Both the position numbers and the translations under genes were made by a program. Positions 1 to 7,815 of a stretch of DNA of 64,000 nt are shown here, piece after piece; position 1 is the stretch's first letter, and each line of letters begins with the position of its first letter. Location: NCBI GenBank assembly GCA_036374835.1, contig DASUTB010000001.1:124001-188000 (forward strand). The letters run 5' to 3'. Under the pieces are notes generated by a model that searched no databases, was not told the DNA's origin, and saw only the letters and a list, made by a program, of their open reading frames with translations. Source of the stretch: DASUTB01 sp036374835 (GTDB lineage Bacteria > Actinomycetota > Actinomycetes > Jiangellales > Jiangellaceae).

Positions 1-684
1 AACGTGGGGACGTACCGCCCGGTCGCGGCGATCTCGTCCACCCGGGCCAGCGCCGCAGGCGACATGGCGGCCAGCCACAGCCCGCCGTCCGACGCGAACG
101 ACTTCTGCGGGGCGAAGTAGTAGACGTCCGCTTCGCCGATCTCCACGGGTAGCCCGCCGGCACCGCTCGTCGCGTCGATCAGCACGATGGAGTCGCCGGC
201 ATCGGTGACCCGGCGGACCGGAGCCATCACACCGGTGGACGTTTCGTTGTGCGGCCAGGCGTACACGTCCACGGAGTCGTCGGCCTCCGGCGTTGCCACC
301 GAGCCGGGTTCGGCCGCAATGACCGCAGGGTTCTCCAGCCAGGGTGCAGCTGCGGTGACCTTGGCGAACTTGCTGGAGAACTCGCCGAACGACAGGTGCT
401 GCGCCTTGCTGCGCACGAGGCCGAATGCGGCGGCGTCCCAGAACGCGGTGGAACCGCCGTTGCCCAGGACGATCTCGTACCCGTCGGGCAGCTCAAGGAG
501 GTCGGCGAGGCCGGCGCGGGTGCGTGCCACCAGGTCCTTGACGGCGGGCTTGCGGTGAGACGTGCCCATGACCGCGCCACCGTGCTCAGCCAGAGCGGAC
601 AGGGCCTCGGGCCGGACCTTGCTCGGACCCGAGCCGAACCGGCCGTCGGCAGGCTTGAGTTCTTCTGGGATGCGAATGGTCATA
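1..684 (-). CDS. serC: Phosphoserine aminotransferase, C-terminal part missing
   Basis: PLP enzyme converting 3-phosphohydroxypyruvate and glutamate to phosphoserine and 2-oxoglutarate in serine biosynthesis. The 228 visible codons match the actinobacterial SerC type: an N-terminal FGSGPSKVRPEAL substrate loop, GTSHRKPAVKDL, a small-residue IDATSGAGGLP segment before the cofactor site, and YFAPQKSFASDGG, whose lysine is the expected PLP-binding residue. The start ATG at 684 encodes MTIRIPEELKP. The gene runs off the left edge, so roughly the last 140 residues are not seen. It lies downstream of the citrate synthase gene on the same strand with a 180-bp gap that holds a dispersed repeat, so it probably has its own promoter; a perfect GGTTCGAACC palindrome lies just upstream at 711-720. 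Confidence 0.93.
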
Positions 685-791
685 CCGAAATCTCCAACGT
701 CGCCCGGACTGGTTCGAACCGGCGACGACTCTGTCCCCAGCGGTCCATTGTGCCATCTCCGGCGAGGGGCACCGTGGTTCGGGAGTTGCTT

Positions 792-856
792 CGTAACGGT
801 TAGCGGCTCGTCGACGGGTCGTTAAGCGGACCGAGGGTTCGTTTACGTGGTCATTC
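792..856 (-). repeat. Family 1 interspersed repeat, copy A
   Basis: A 65-bp element. Read on the minus strand it starts GAATGACCACGTAAACG, nine bases after the citrate synthase stop codon. It shares the core GTCGACGGG-yCGTTAAGCG and the end motif CGTTTACGTG-r-TCATTC with copy B (3500-3563), with an identical 11-nt spacer length between the two blocks. It could act as a transcript-end structure. No transposase is nearby. Confidence 0.75.
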
Positions 857-864
857 CGACGCGG

Positions 865-1968
865 CTAGGCGGCCCAGGAGCTATCCCAGCCGTCGACGGA
901 GTCGGCCGGCCGGGTCGGCGGGCCGGAGTACAGTGCGGACGGCCGCACGAGTCGCCCGGTTTTCTTCTGCTCGAGGATGTGCGCGCTCCATCCGGCGGTA
1001 CGCGCGCAGGTGAACATCGAGGTGAACATGTTCGACGGCACTTCGGCGAAATCGAGCACGATCGCGGCCCAGAACTCCACGTTCGTGGCGAGGACCCGGT
1101 CGGGCCTGCGTTCCGCGAGCTCGCTCAGGGCCGCCTTCTCGAAGGCTTCGGCGACCTCGTATCGCGGTGCGCCGAGCCTGCGGGCGACGCGGCGCAGCGT
1201 CCGCGCCCGCGGATCTTCGGCACGATAGACGCGGTGGCCGAAACCCATCAGCCGCTCGCCGGCGTCAAGGACACGCTTGACGTAGCCGAGAGCGTCCCCC
1301 GTGCGCTCGATCTCATCGATCATGGAAAGGACGCGGGACGGGGCGCCGCCGTGCAAGGGGCCACTCATCGCTCCGACCGCGGCGGACAGCGCGGCGGCAA
1401 CGTCGGCGCCGGTCGATGCGACCACGCGGGCGGTGAACGTCGATGCGTTCATGCCGTGCTCGGCGGCCGACGTGAAGTAGGCGTCGAGCGCCTTCACCTG
1501 GGCGGGATCGGGCTCGCCACGCCAGCGGATCATGAAGCGCTCGACGATCGTGTCCGCCTTGTCGATCTCCCGCTGCGGAACCATGGGCAGACCTATGCCG
1601 CGCGCGGACTGGGCGACGAACGAGAGCGCCATCACGGCCGAGCGGGCGAGATCCTCGCGAGCCTGCTCATCAGAGATGTCCAGCAGCGGCTGGAAGCCCC
1701 ATGCCGGTGCGAGCAGGCTGAGCGCGCTCTGAACGTCGACCCGGACGTCTCCGGAGTGCACCGGAATCGGGAACGGCTCGGCCGGTGGCAGGCCCGGCTT
1801 GAACGCGCCGTCGACCAGTAAGCCCCACACGTTCTCGAAGGGGACGCGTCCCACCAGGTCGTCGATGTCGACGCCCCGGTACCGGAGCGCACTGCCCTCC
1901 TTATCGGGCTCGGCGATCTTGGTGTCGAACGCTACGACACCCTCGAGTCCATGATGGACCTCGGTCAT
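865..1968 (-). CDS. citA: Citrate synthase 2 (citrate/2-methylcitrate synthase family)
   Basis: Condenses acetyl-CoA (or propionyl-CoA) with oxaloacetate. The 367-residue protein has the type II short-chain citrate synthase pattern: RYRGVDIDDLV near the N-terminus, PLHGGAPSRV with one active-site histidine, GFGHRVYRAEDPRA with the oxaloacetate-binding histidine and arginines, and a C-terminal TAGWSAHILEQ segment. I chose the ATG at 1968 (MTEVHHGLEG) because AAGGAG lies about 7 nt upstream and the family starts here; an upstream in-frame ATG at 2052 would add 28 unlikely residues. It stands alone on the minus strand with repeat copy A just after its stop. The family does not separate citrate from methylcitrate activity by sequence alone; no prpB/prpD genes are visible, which favours citrate synthase. 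Confidence 0.9.
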   Translation of the reverse strand: MTEVHHGLEGVVAFDTKIAEPDKEGSALRYRGVDIDDLVGRVPFENVWGLLVDGAFKPGLPPAEPFPIPVHSGDVRVDVQSALSLLAPAWGFQPLLDISDEQAREDLARSAVMALSFVAQSARGIGLPMVPQREIDKADTIVERFMIRWRGEPDPAQVKALDAYFTSAAEHGMNASTFTARVVASTGADVAAALSAAVGAMSGPLHGGAPSRVLSMIDEIERTGDALGYVKRVLDAGERLMGFGHRVYRAEDPRARTLRRVARRLGAPRYEVAEAFEKAALSELAERRPDRVLATNVEFWAAIVLDFAEVPSNMFTSMFTCARTAGWSAHILEQKKTGRLVRPSALYSGPPTRPADSVDGWDSSWAA

Positions 1969-2154
1969 GACCACTCCTTCTCGACCCTGCAGCGCCCCGT
2001 CCGCTGTGCCGGCATGAACGGGGCGACTCGGATCGAGTACCCCAAACGGCATGGATCGGTCGTTCGGTGGATAAGTCTGTTAGCTAGCACTCCATTTTGC
2101 CGTGTCGATGGTGACAACTGACAACCCAGTCAGGCGTTAATGTGCCGAATCCCA

Positions 2155-2276
2155 CAGGACAAGGGCGGATGGAGTGCCCGTCCGGCGCGAGGGTCGCTCG
2201 CTTGACGGGCAAGATCAGGGTGCGGATGGTGCACCGGCGGCAACACCATCCGCACCCTGATCGCCGCCCTGTCCTG
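2155..2276. repeat. Large palindrome with a perfect 19-bp stem
   Basis: The inner arms 2213-2231 (GATCAGGGTGCGGATGGTG) and 2244-2262 are perfect reverse complements around a 12-nt loop. Outer arms around 2155-2168 and 2265-2277 (GGACAAGGGCGG against CCGCCCTGTCC) pair with one base missing. It lies between the citrate synthase promoter region and the 3' end of a broken protease gene. It may be a terminator for the protease remnant (no T-tract) or a non-autonomous mobile palindrome; the outer arms favour the latter. Confidence 0.7.
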
Positions 2277-2304
2277 TCCGGGCGGGCCTCCAGAAGTCCG
2301 CGGT

Positions 2305-2586
2305 CTACAGGTTGTTGGTGTACAGCAGGAGGTTGGGCGTGCCGGACGGGTTTCCGGAGATGACCCCGGCCGTGGCGTTGTCAGTCAGCCAGGTCCGGAT
2401 CGTCTTGTAGTCCGCGTCACCGAAGGTCGCCTTGTAGAGTGCCGCGACGCCGGCGACGTGCGGAGAGGTACCGCTGCGCGGCATCGCCGGACGCGGCCTC
2501 GGGAGCTGCCGCGCTGGCCTGGGCGGGCAGCAGTACGACCGCTAACGCGGCCGCAGCGGCCAGGCACGGCGAAATGGGTGAGTCAC
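2305..2586 (-). pseudogene. Remnant of a secreted subtilase (S8 family serine protease)
   Basis: On the minus strand a GTG at 2586 follows GGAGGAAA and begins VTHPFRRA, then the frame hits a stop. A one-base shift continues into a hydrophobic signal-peptide core (LAAAAALAVVLLPAQASA). A second frame change leads into SGTSPHVAGVAALYKATFG and ends LLLYTNNL with TAG at 2305-2307. The SGTS...PHVAG block is the catalytic-serine motif of subtilases; the usual two residues between SGTS and PHVAG are missing, and the propeptide plus the Asp and His regions (about 300 residues) are absent. So what remains is a signal peptide joined by deletion to the last 50 or so residues of the protease domain. The reading is mine by translation of the minus strand. 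Confidence 0.75.
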
Positions 2587-2853
2587 GGCCTTTCCTCCGT
2601 GTGGGTCGATGAATGCGACTCGACTGAGCGCTCGCTCGAACGCCGCAGATCCTGCCACGGTCGAGCTGGAGAACTCGTTGATCATGCTGATCGTGGCCGG
2701 TGTCCCGGTCAACAGCGGCCCGCGCCGAACTCCGGCCGGACTTGTCGATCGTTGACCATTTCGTGATTTTGAGCCGTGCGATGTGGACGACGACGAACGA
2801 GCCCATCGGGACGTCGCCACGATCGATCGGCGCGATCGTTAAGCTGCGGCCTT

Positions 2854-3492
2854 ATGGGCAAGGACTTGGCCTCGATGCGGCGCGGCTATAGGCGCGTGCC
2901 GCTCGACGAGCGCCGGTTGCCTGGAGACCCCCTCGTGATCTTCGATGAATGGTTCGACGAAGCTGTCGCCAGCGGGGCCGTGGAACCCAACGCGATGGTT
3001 CTGGCGACCGCTGATGAGTCCGGTCGGCCAAGTGCCCGCATCGTGCTGCTCAAAGGCGTCGACGAGCGCGGATTCGCGTTCTACACCAATCTCGAGTCAC
3101 GCAAGGCACGCGAGCTGGCCGCAAACCCGCAGGCGGCGTTGTGTCTGGGCTGGCTCGAGCTCGAGCGGCAGGTTCGGGTGGAAGGTACCGTCGAGCCGGT
3201 CGAGCGCGAAGAGTCTGAGGCGTACTGGGGGAGCCGTCCTCGTGAGTCGCAGCTCAGTGCTTGGGCGAGCCCGCAATCGTCGGTCGTGGCGTCGAGAGCC
3301 GATCTCGAGCGGGGCGTGGCGGAGATCGCCGCGCGGTTCGGGGACGTCGTCCCGCTTCCGGAATTCTGGGGCGGGCTTCGCGTCGTCCCCGAGTCGGTCG
3401 AGTTCTGGCAGGGCGGCCCTGGGCGACTGCACGACCGGCTGCGGTTCCGCCGCGCCGGCGATGGCTGGACGATCGAGCGCCTCGGGCCCTAG
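2854..3492 (+). CDS. pdxH: Pyridoxamine 5'-phosphate oxidase
   Basis: FMN enzyme oxidising pyridoxamine or pyridoxine 5'-phosphate to PLP, the last step of the B6 salvage route. The 212-residue protein shows the whole family pattern: EPNAMVLATADESGRPSARIVLLKG (FMN phosphate binding), FYTNLESRKARELAANP, RQVRVEGTVE, SRPRESQLSAWASPQS, and the C-terminal EFWQGGPGRLHDRL signature. I chose ATG 2854 (MGKDLASMRRGYRR) because the family starts with the MRRxY substrate-binding segment. There is no Shine-Dalgarno; TAAGCT at 2840-2845 would fit a -10 box 8 nt before the ATG, so the message may be leaderless. The gene stands alone between a pseudogene and a 373-bp gap. Confidence 0.95.
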   Translation: MGKDLASMRRGYRRVPLDERRLPGDPLVIFDEWFDEAVASGAVEPNAMVLATADESGRPSARIVLLKGVDERGFAFYTNLESRKARELAANPQAALCLGWLELERQVRVEGTVEPVEREESEAYWGSRPRESQLSAWASPQSSVVASRADLERGVAEIAARFGDVVPLPEFWGGLRVVPESVEFWQGGPGRLHDRLRFRRAGDGWTIERLGP

Positions 3493-3865
3493 GCGCAAAA
3501 GTACGCTTGGCCACCCGTCGACGGGCCGTTAAGCGTACTGGGGCGGCGTTTACGTGATCATTCTTGACGGATGAGGCGACCCGTGGGCTACTTCCGGACG
3601 CACCGCGCGTCCGGCCCGGCGGGACGAGGTCCGGGAGCCCACAGGCCGGGTGACTTCCTTGGGATTGCCCAGATGTCCGGGCAGAGCCACGAGCGCCGGG
3701 TGGTGGGCCCGGCGCAGGTCCCTGCCCGGAACTACCGGGCGGTCACCTCACGAGTCCCAAAGCTATACATGCTGTGGACCACCTCCTTCCTCGTGTACCG
3801 CCGACGATATGCGGGGCAGGGCTCTGGAAGCAACGGGAAATTCATCGGCTCTACCCTTGATGCTC
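3493..3865. other. Gap of 373 bp: repeat copy B, then no gene seen
   Basis: After pdxH comes family 1 repeat copy B (3500-3563). From 3564 to the menG start I see no convincing gene: short open frames here lack ribosome sites and recognisable motifs. TACCCT at 3852-3857 could be a -10 box for leaderless menG. Confidence 0.5.
3500..3563 (-). repeat. Family 1 interspersed repeat, copy B
   Basis: A 64-bp element whose minus-strand reading begins GAATGATCACGTAAACG. Inside, AGTACGCTT (3500-3508) and AAGCGTACT (3531-3539) form a perfect 9-bp stem with CCCGTCGACGGG in the loop. It aligns over its length with copy A. It starts 8 nt after the pdxH stop codon; unlike the other copies its GAATGA end points away from that gene, so it is inverted relative to the usual placement. 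Confidence 0.75.
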
Positions 3866-4558
3866 GTGACACGCGCTGGTTTGGATAAGCGGCCGCACGA
3901 CGTGGCGGCCATGTTCGACAAGGTCGCCGCTCGGTATGACCGCACGAACGACGTGCTGTCGTTCGGCCAGGACCGGTTGTGGCGGCGCGCAGTCGCTTCG
4001 GCCGTCGCGGCCGGACCGGGTGAGCGAATCCTCGACGTCGCGGCGGGCACCGGCGCGTCCAGCGATCCGTTCATCGCCGCCGGTGCGCATGTGGTCGCGG
4101 TCGACTTCTCCTTCGGCATGATGCTCGAAGGTGCGCGCGGCAGACCGTCCCTGCGTTTCGTGGCCGGTGACGCGCTGGCGTTGCCCTTCGCGGACAAATC
4201 GTTCGACGCGGTGACGATCTCGTTCGGGCTGCGCAACGTCGCCGACGTGACGGCGGCACTGGCCGAGATGCGGCGGGTAACTCGGCCCGCCGGCCGGCTC
4301 GTCATCTGCGAAAGCAGCCAACCGGTGTGGCCTCCGTTCCGCGCGGTCTACATGACATACCTCATGCGGGTGTTGCCGGAGATCGCCCGCATTGTGGGGA
4401 GCAACGCGGCGGCGTACCGCTATCTGAGTGAGACGATCCAGGACTGGCCCGACCAGCGGACGCTCGCCGCCATGATCACCGACGCGGGTTGGCGGGACGC
4501 GCAGTGGCGCAACCTCACCGGCGGAATCGCCGCCATCCACCGCGCCACAGCGCCCTGA
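3866..4558 (+). CDS. menG: Demethylmenaquinone methyltransferase
   Basis: SAM-dependent C-methyltransferase making menaquinone from demethylmenaquinone, the final ring step. The 230-residue protein carries LDKRPHDVAAMFDKVAARYDRTN (family N-terminus), the SAM-binding motif ILDVAAGTG, the acidic loop VVAVDFSFGM, GDALALPFADKSFDAVTISFGLRNV, and a C-terminal GGIAAIHRA tail. The GTG at 3866 gives VTRAGLDKRP, the usual family start; an ATG two codons earlier is an alternative. No ribosome site is visible, but TACCCT eight bases upstream suggests leaderless transcription. menJ follows 116 bp downstream and the nuo operon after it, so the gene belongs to a respiratory quinone block. Also called ubiE; the ubiquinone role does not apply in actinobacteria. 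Confidence 0.93.
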   Translation: MTRAGLDKRPHDVAAMFDKVAARYDRTNDVLSFGQDRLWRRAVASAVAAGPGERILDVAAGTGASSDPFIAAGAHVVAVDFSFGMMLEGARGRPSLRFVAGDALALPFADKSFDAVTISFGLRNVADVTAALAEMRRVTRPAGRLVICESSQPVWPPFRAVYMTYLMRVLPEIARIVGSNAAAYRYLSETIQDWPDQRTLAAMITDAGWRDAQWRNLTGGIAAIHRATAP

Positions 4559-4641
4559 ACAAACGCCAAGAGGATCGCGAATCCCCGAAAGACCCAGTGC
4601 GCGCGAGCCGTCCGGGCGGGCATAAACTAGGCGAGACTAGT

Positions 4642-4659
4642 TCGTGAACGGTTTCACAA
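4642..4659. promoter_or_regulatory. Candidate Rex operator before menJ
   Basis: TCGTGAACGGTTTCACAA matches the known Streptomyces Rex operator pattern TTGTGAACnnnTTCACAA with one mismatch in each half at most. It lies 16 nt before the menJ start and upstream of the nuo operon. Rex is the NADH/NAD+-sensing repressor that controls nuo genes in Streptomyces, so a redox-controlled menJ-nuo transcript is plausible. No rex gene is in the window. Confidence 0.6.
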
Positions 4660-4674
4660 ACGTGTGAGGAACGC

Positions 4675-5997
4675 ATGCTGACGACGGCAAACACCGCCGA
4701 CGTCATCGTCGTCGGCGCCGGTCCGGCAGGGGCGACGACTGCGTACTACCTGGCCAGGACCGGGTTGGACGTCCTCCTTCTCGAGAAGGCGACGTTCCCG
4801 CGCGACAAGGTCTGCGGCGACGGGCTGACGCCACGGGCGGTCCGCCAACTCGTCCGGATGGGCATCGACACCTCCGCGCCGGGCTGGATCAAGAACAAGG
4901 GCCTGCGCATCATCGGCGGCGGCATGCGGCTGCACATGCCCTGGCCGGAGCTGGCCAGCTACCCGAACTACGGGCTGGTCCGGGCTCGGATGGACTTCGA
5001 CGAGTTGCTCGCCCGGCACGCCGAGAGCGCGGGCGCCCGGCTGCACGAGGGAACGCAGGTAACCGGCCCGATCATCAACGAGCGGACCGGCCGGATCACG
5101 GGTGTGACGGCCCGGGTGCGGCCACCCGTGATCACCGGCAGTTCTCACACGGATGATGCGAAAAATGCCGTTGATCATGGGGTTAGGGCGCGCGAGACCC
5201 AGTTCCGGGCGCCGCTGGTCGTGGCCGCCGACGGGGTGTCGTCCCGGCTGGCCACTGGTATGGGGATCCACAAGCGGGACGACCGTCCCATGGGTGTCGC
5301 CGTGCGCGCCTACTTCGAGACCGACCGGCATGACGACGACTGGATGGAGTCGTGGCTCGAGCTGTGGGACGGCGACAGCCTGTTGCCCGGCTACGGCTGG
5401 ATCTTCGGCACCGGCAACGGAACCAGCAACGTGGGTCTTGGGATTCTCAACAGTTCCGCCGCGTTCGGCAGGGTGGACTACAAGAATCTGCTTCGTCGCT
5501 GGACAGCGCAGACGCCGGAGCACTGGGGCTTGCGCGAGGAGAACGGGGTCGGCCCGATCCGCAGCGCGGCGCTGCCGATGGCCTTCAACCGTCAGCCGCA
5601 CTATCTGCGGGGACTGCTGCTCGTCGGCGATGCCGGTGGCATGGTGAACCCGTTCAACGGTGAGGGCATCGACTACGCGATGGAAGCGGCCTCGCTGGCG
5701 GCGGAGGTCATAACGGATGCCTCGGCGCACACCACCGCGATCGGACGTGAGAGGGTTCTCCAGGGCTACCCGCGAGCCCTCAAGCATGACCACGGTGGCT
5801 ACTACACCCTGGGCCGTACGTTCGTGAAGTTGATCGGTGATCCGCGAGTGATGAAGCTGTGCACCCGGCATGGGCTGCCGCATCCGGTGCTGATGCGGTT
5901 CACGCTCAAACTGCTGGCGAACCTGACCGATAAACGGGACGGTGACGTTATGGACCGCATCATCAATACATTGACGCGGCTGGCTCCGGCGGCTTGA
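4675..5997 (+). CDS. menJ: Geranylgeranyl reductase family FAD enzyme, probable menaquinone reductase
   Basis: FAD-dependent reductase; its mycobacterial relative MenJ saturates one isoprene unit of menaquinone. The 440-residue protein has the FAD motif VIVVGAGPAGATTAYYLA at residues 9-26, PRDKVCGDGLTPRA, the second nucleotide motif LVVAADGVSSRLA and LLVGDAGGMVNPFNGEGIDYA. ATG 4675 follows GTGAGGAACGC. Context (menG before, complex I and a polyprenyl synthase after) supports the menaquinone role over chlorophyll or archaeal lipid roles. Odd: residues about 150-176, between GVTARVRP and RAPLVVAADG, look like an extra insert encoded by a palindrome (5124-5182); relatives usually have a short turn here. 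Downstream it is separated from nuoA by 141 bp. Confidence 0.88.
   Translation: MLTTANTADVIVVGAGPAGATTAYYLARTGLDVLLLEKATFPRDKVCGDGLTPRAVRQLVRMGIDTSAPGWIKNKGLRIIGGGMRLHMPWPELASYPNYGLVRARMDFDELLARHAESAGARLHEGTQVTGPIINERTGRITGVTARVRPPVITGSSHTDDAKNAVDHGVRARETQFRAPLVVAADGVSSRLATGMGIHKRDDRPMGVAVRAYFETDRHDDDWMESWLELWDGDSLLPGYGWIFGTGNGTSNVGLGILNSSAAFGRVDYKNLLRRWTAQTPEHWGLREENGVGPIRSAALPMAFNRQPHYLRGLLLVGDAGGMVNPFNGEGIDYAMEAASLAAEVITDASAHTTAIGRERVLQGYPRALKHDHGGYYTLGRTFVKLIGDPRVMKLCTRHGLPHPVLMRFTLKLLANLTDKRDGDVMDRIINTLTRLAPAA
5124..5182. repeat. Palindrome lying in frame inside menJ
   Basis: Arms ACCCGTGATCACCGGCA (5124-5140) and TGCCGTTGATCATGGGG (5166-5182) pair at 14 of 17 positions around a 25-nt loop rich in A. 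It encodes roughly residues 151-170 of MenJ without breaking the frame, in a surface-turn position just before the second FAD motif. The local GC content drops compared with its surroundings, as in the nuoG palindrome. Confidence 0.55.
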
Positions 5998-6015
5998 GGC
6001 TTGGGTGAGGGCCAC

Positions 6016-6077
6016 TGTGAACGGTGCGAAAGGCGTGACAGGGTTGTTTGGGGAGAACCGTGTGATCCGGCTCACTA
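6016..6077. promoter_or_regulatory. Candidate control region of the nuo operon
   Basis: The 141-bp gap before nuoA has TGTGAACGGTGCGAAA at 6016-6031, whose left half equals the Rex half-site seen before menJ while the right half is degenerate. TGTGATCCGGCTCACT at 6061-6076 fits the CRP/GlxR consensus TGTGA-N6-TCACA except for the last base. Both are pattern matches only. Confidence 0.35.
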
Positions 6078-6138
6078 CCATGGGTCCGTCGACCATCTGT
6101 GGTGACCTGAAACCAGGCAGCGCCGGAAGGGAGAGCGT

Positions 6139-6498
6139 GTGAGTCAGTACGCCCCGATCATCGGGCTCGTCGTGTTGGCCGCGGTGTTCGCGGTCGGCTC
6201 GATGCTGCTCTCCAGCCTGGTCGGCCCGCGGCGCTACAACCGCGTCAAGGCGGACTCGTACGAGTGCGGCATCGAACCGACACCGCAACCGGCAGGCGGT
6301 GGGCGGTTCCCTATCAAGTACTACTTGACGGCGATGACGTTCATCATCTTCGACATCGAGATCGTGTTCCTTTATCCGTGGGCGGTCCAGTTCGACCATC
6401 TCGGTGTCTTCGGATTTCTCGCGATGGTGACGTTCCTCGTCCTGATCACGGTGCCGTTCGCCTACGAATGGCGCCGCGGGGGATTGGAGTGGGACTGA
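6139..6498 (+). CDS. nuoA: NADH-quinone oxidoreductase subunit A
   Basis: Small membrane subunit of complex I, proton-pumping NADH:menaquinone oxidoreductase. 119 residues with three predicted membrane helices (about 5-27, 65-85, 90-110). The conserved loop KADSYECGIEPTP, with the family cysteine, follows helix 1, and FPIKYYLTAMTFIIFDIEIVFLYPWA carries the acidic residues of helix 2. The GTG start at 6139 is preceded by GGAAGGGAG. First gene of a complete nuoA-N operon in the canonical order. Confidence 0.95.
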   Translation: MSQYAPIIGLVVLAAVFAVGSMLLSSLVGPRRYNRVKADSYECGIEPTPQPAGGGRFPIKYYLTAMTFIIFDIEIVFLYPWAVQFDHLGVFGFLAMVTFLVLITVPFAYEWRRGGLEWD

Positions 6499-6547
6499 TG
6501 GGTGTGACGACGAAGCCTGGGCGATCTCCGTCAGCGAGGAGGCTTGA

Positions 6548-7108
6548 GTGACCATGGGCATCGAAGAGAAGCTGCCGTCGGGGGTTCTGCTGACCTCGAT
6601 CGAGAAGTTCGCCGGCTGGTCGCGTAAGAGTTCGATGTGGCCGGCGACGTTCGGCCTGGCGTGCTGTGCGATCGAGATGATGGCGTTCGGTGGTCCGCGG
6701 CACGACTCGTCGCGGTTCGGTATGGAGGTGTTCCGCGCCTCGCCGCGGCAGGCCGACCTCATGATCGTCGCCGGCCGGGTCAGCCAGAAGATGGCTCCGG
6801 TGCTGCGTCAGATCTACGACCAGATGGCGAACCCGAAGTGGGTGTTGTCGATGGGCGTGTGCGCCAGCACCGGCGGCATGTTCAACAACTACGCGATCGT
6901 GCAGGGCGTCGACCACGTCGTTCCGGTGGACGTCTACCTGCCCGGATGCCCGCCGCGCCCGGAAATGCTGATCGACGCGATCCTCAAGCTGCATGAGAAA
7001 GTGCAGCACACGCCGCTCGGTTCGAACCGGGAGCGCGCCGTGGAGGAGAACGAGCAGGCCGCGCTCACGGCGCCGGCATCGCACGAGATGAAAGGACTGC
7101 TGCGGTGA
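6548..7108 (+). CDS. nuoB: NADH-quinone oxidoreductase subunit B
   Basis: Carries the N2 [4Fe-4S] cluster at the quinone pocket. The protein shows LACCAIEMMA with the adjacent cysteines, GRVSQKMAPVLRQIYDQM, GVCASTGGMFNNYAIVQGVD and PGCPPRPEML: all four cluster cysteines are present. Two starts are possible: GTG 6548 (five bases after GAGGAGG) and ATG 6554; the latter gives the family-typical MGIEEKLPSGVLL. A 49-bp gap separates it from nuoA, the only sizeable gap inside the operon. The last bases overlap the nuoC GTG by four. The C-terminal 25 residues after the conserved domain are not conserved. Confidence 0.95.
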   Translation: MTMGIEEKLPSGVLLTSIEKFAGWSRKSSMWPATFGLACCAIEMMAFGGPRHDSSRFGMEVFRASPRQADLMIVAGRVSQKMAPVLRQIYDQMANPKWVLSMGVCASTGGMFNNYAIVQGVDHVVPVDVYLPGCPPRPEMLIDAILKLHEKVQHTPLGSNRERAVEENEQAALTAPASHEMKGLLR

Positions 7109-7815
7109 GTGAGAAGCCCAGCAGCGGACGTCCGAGCGGCGAAGCCCTCGACTACACGGGTCCCGGCGCACGCCCGAGTGCGCACCGCGGCATGTTCGGC
7201 ACCGCCGGATCCGGTGACACGTCCGGTTACGGCGGCCTGGTCAGGGTCGACCGCAGTCCCATCCGGGCAGAGGGAACTCCGCAACCGTGGGGCAACGGAT
7301 TCGATGAGATCGGGGACGCGCTGGAGGCGACGCTCAACGGTGAGGCGATCGAGAAGATCGTTGTCGATCGCGGTGAGATGACGATCTTCGTACGGCGCGA
7401 GCACCTGTTGCGGGTAGCCCGAACGCTGCGGGACGACCCGGCGCTGCGATTCGAGATGTGCATGGGTGTGTCCGGCGTGCACTACCCGCAGGAGACCGGC
7501 CGCGAGCTACACGCGGTGTATCCGCTGCTGTCGATCACGCACAACCGGCGGATCCGGCTCGAGGTGGTGTGCCCGGACGACGATCCGCACATCCCGTCGA
7601 TCGTGGAGATCTATCCGGCCAACAACTGGCACGAGCGGGAGACGTACGACTTCTTCGGCATCGTCTTCGACGGCCACCCGGCGCTGATCCGGATCCAGAT
7701 GCCGGACGACTGGTTGGGCCACCCGCAGCGCAAGGACTACCCGCTGGGCGGGATCGCCGTCGAGTACAAGGGCGCCACGATTCCGCCGCCGGACGAGCGG
7801 AGGGCATACAGCTGA
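7105..7815 (+). CDS. nuoC: NADH-quinone oxidoreductase subunit C
   Basis: Peripheral-arm 30-kDa subunit of complex I. The 236-residue protein has an actinobacterial N-terminal extension of about 70 residues, then the conserved core MTIFVRREHLLRVARTL, FEMCMGVSGVHYP and the signature YPANNWHERETYDFFGIVFDGHP, and ends with the DDWLGHPQRKDYPLGG segment. GTG 7105 overlaps the nuoB stop (GTGA). It is not fused to nuoD, as is usual in actinobacteria. Confidence 0.94.
   Translation: MSEKPSSGRPSGEALDYTGPGARPSAHRGMFGTAGSGDTSGYGGLVRVDRSPIRAEGTPQPWGNGFDEIGDALEATLNGEAIEKIVVDRGEMTIFVRREHLLRVARTLRDDPALRFEMCMGVSGVHYPQETGRELHAVYPLLSITHNRRIRLEVVCPDDDPHIPSIVEIYPANNWHERETYDFFGIVFDGHPALIRIQMPDDWLGHPQRKDYPLGGIAVEYKGATIPPPDERRAYS

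Noticed and set aside
705..760. tRNA-like GGTTCGAACC segment upstream of serC
   Set aside because: It looks like a T-arm, but no matching acceptor stem or anticodon arm can be built around it; it is a 10-bp palindrome near the serC promoter.
2085..2100. CIRCE (HrcA operator) half-site TAGCACTCC before citA
   Set aside because: The second half of the CIRCE inverted repeat is absent and there is no chaperone gene.
4654..6762. 702-codon open frame on the minus strand opposite menJ, nuoA and nuoB
   Set aside because: High GC makes long antisense frames; the composition is Arg/His/Pro-rich with no domain, and the plus strand carries certain genes.
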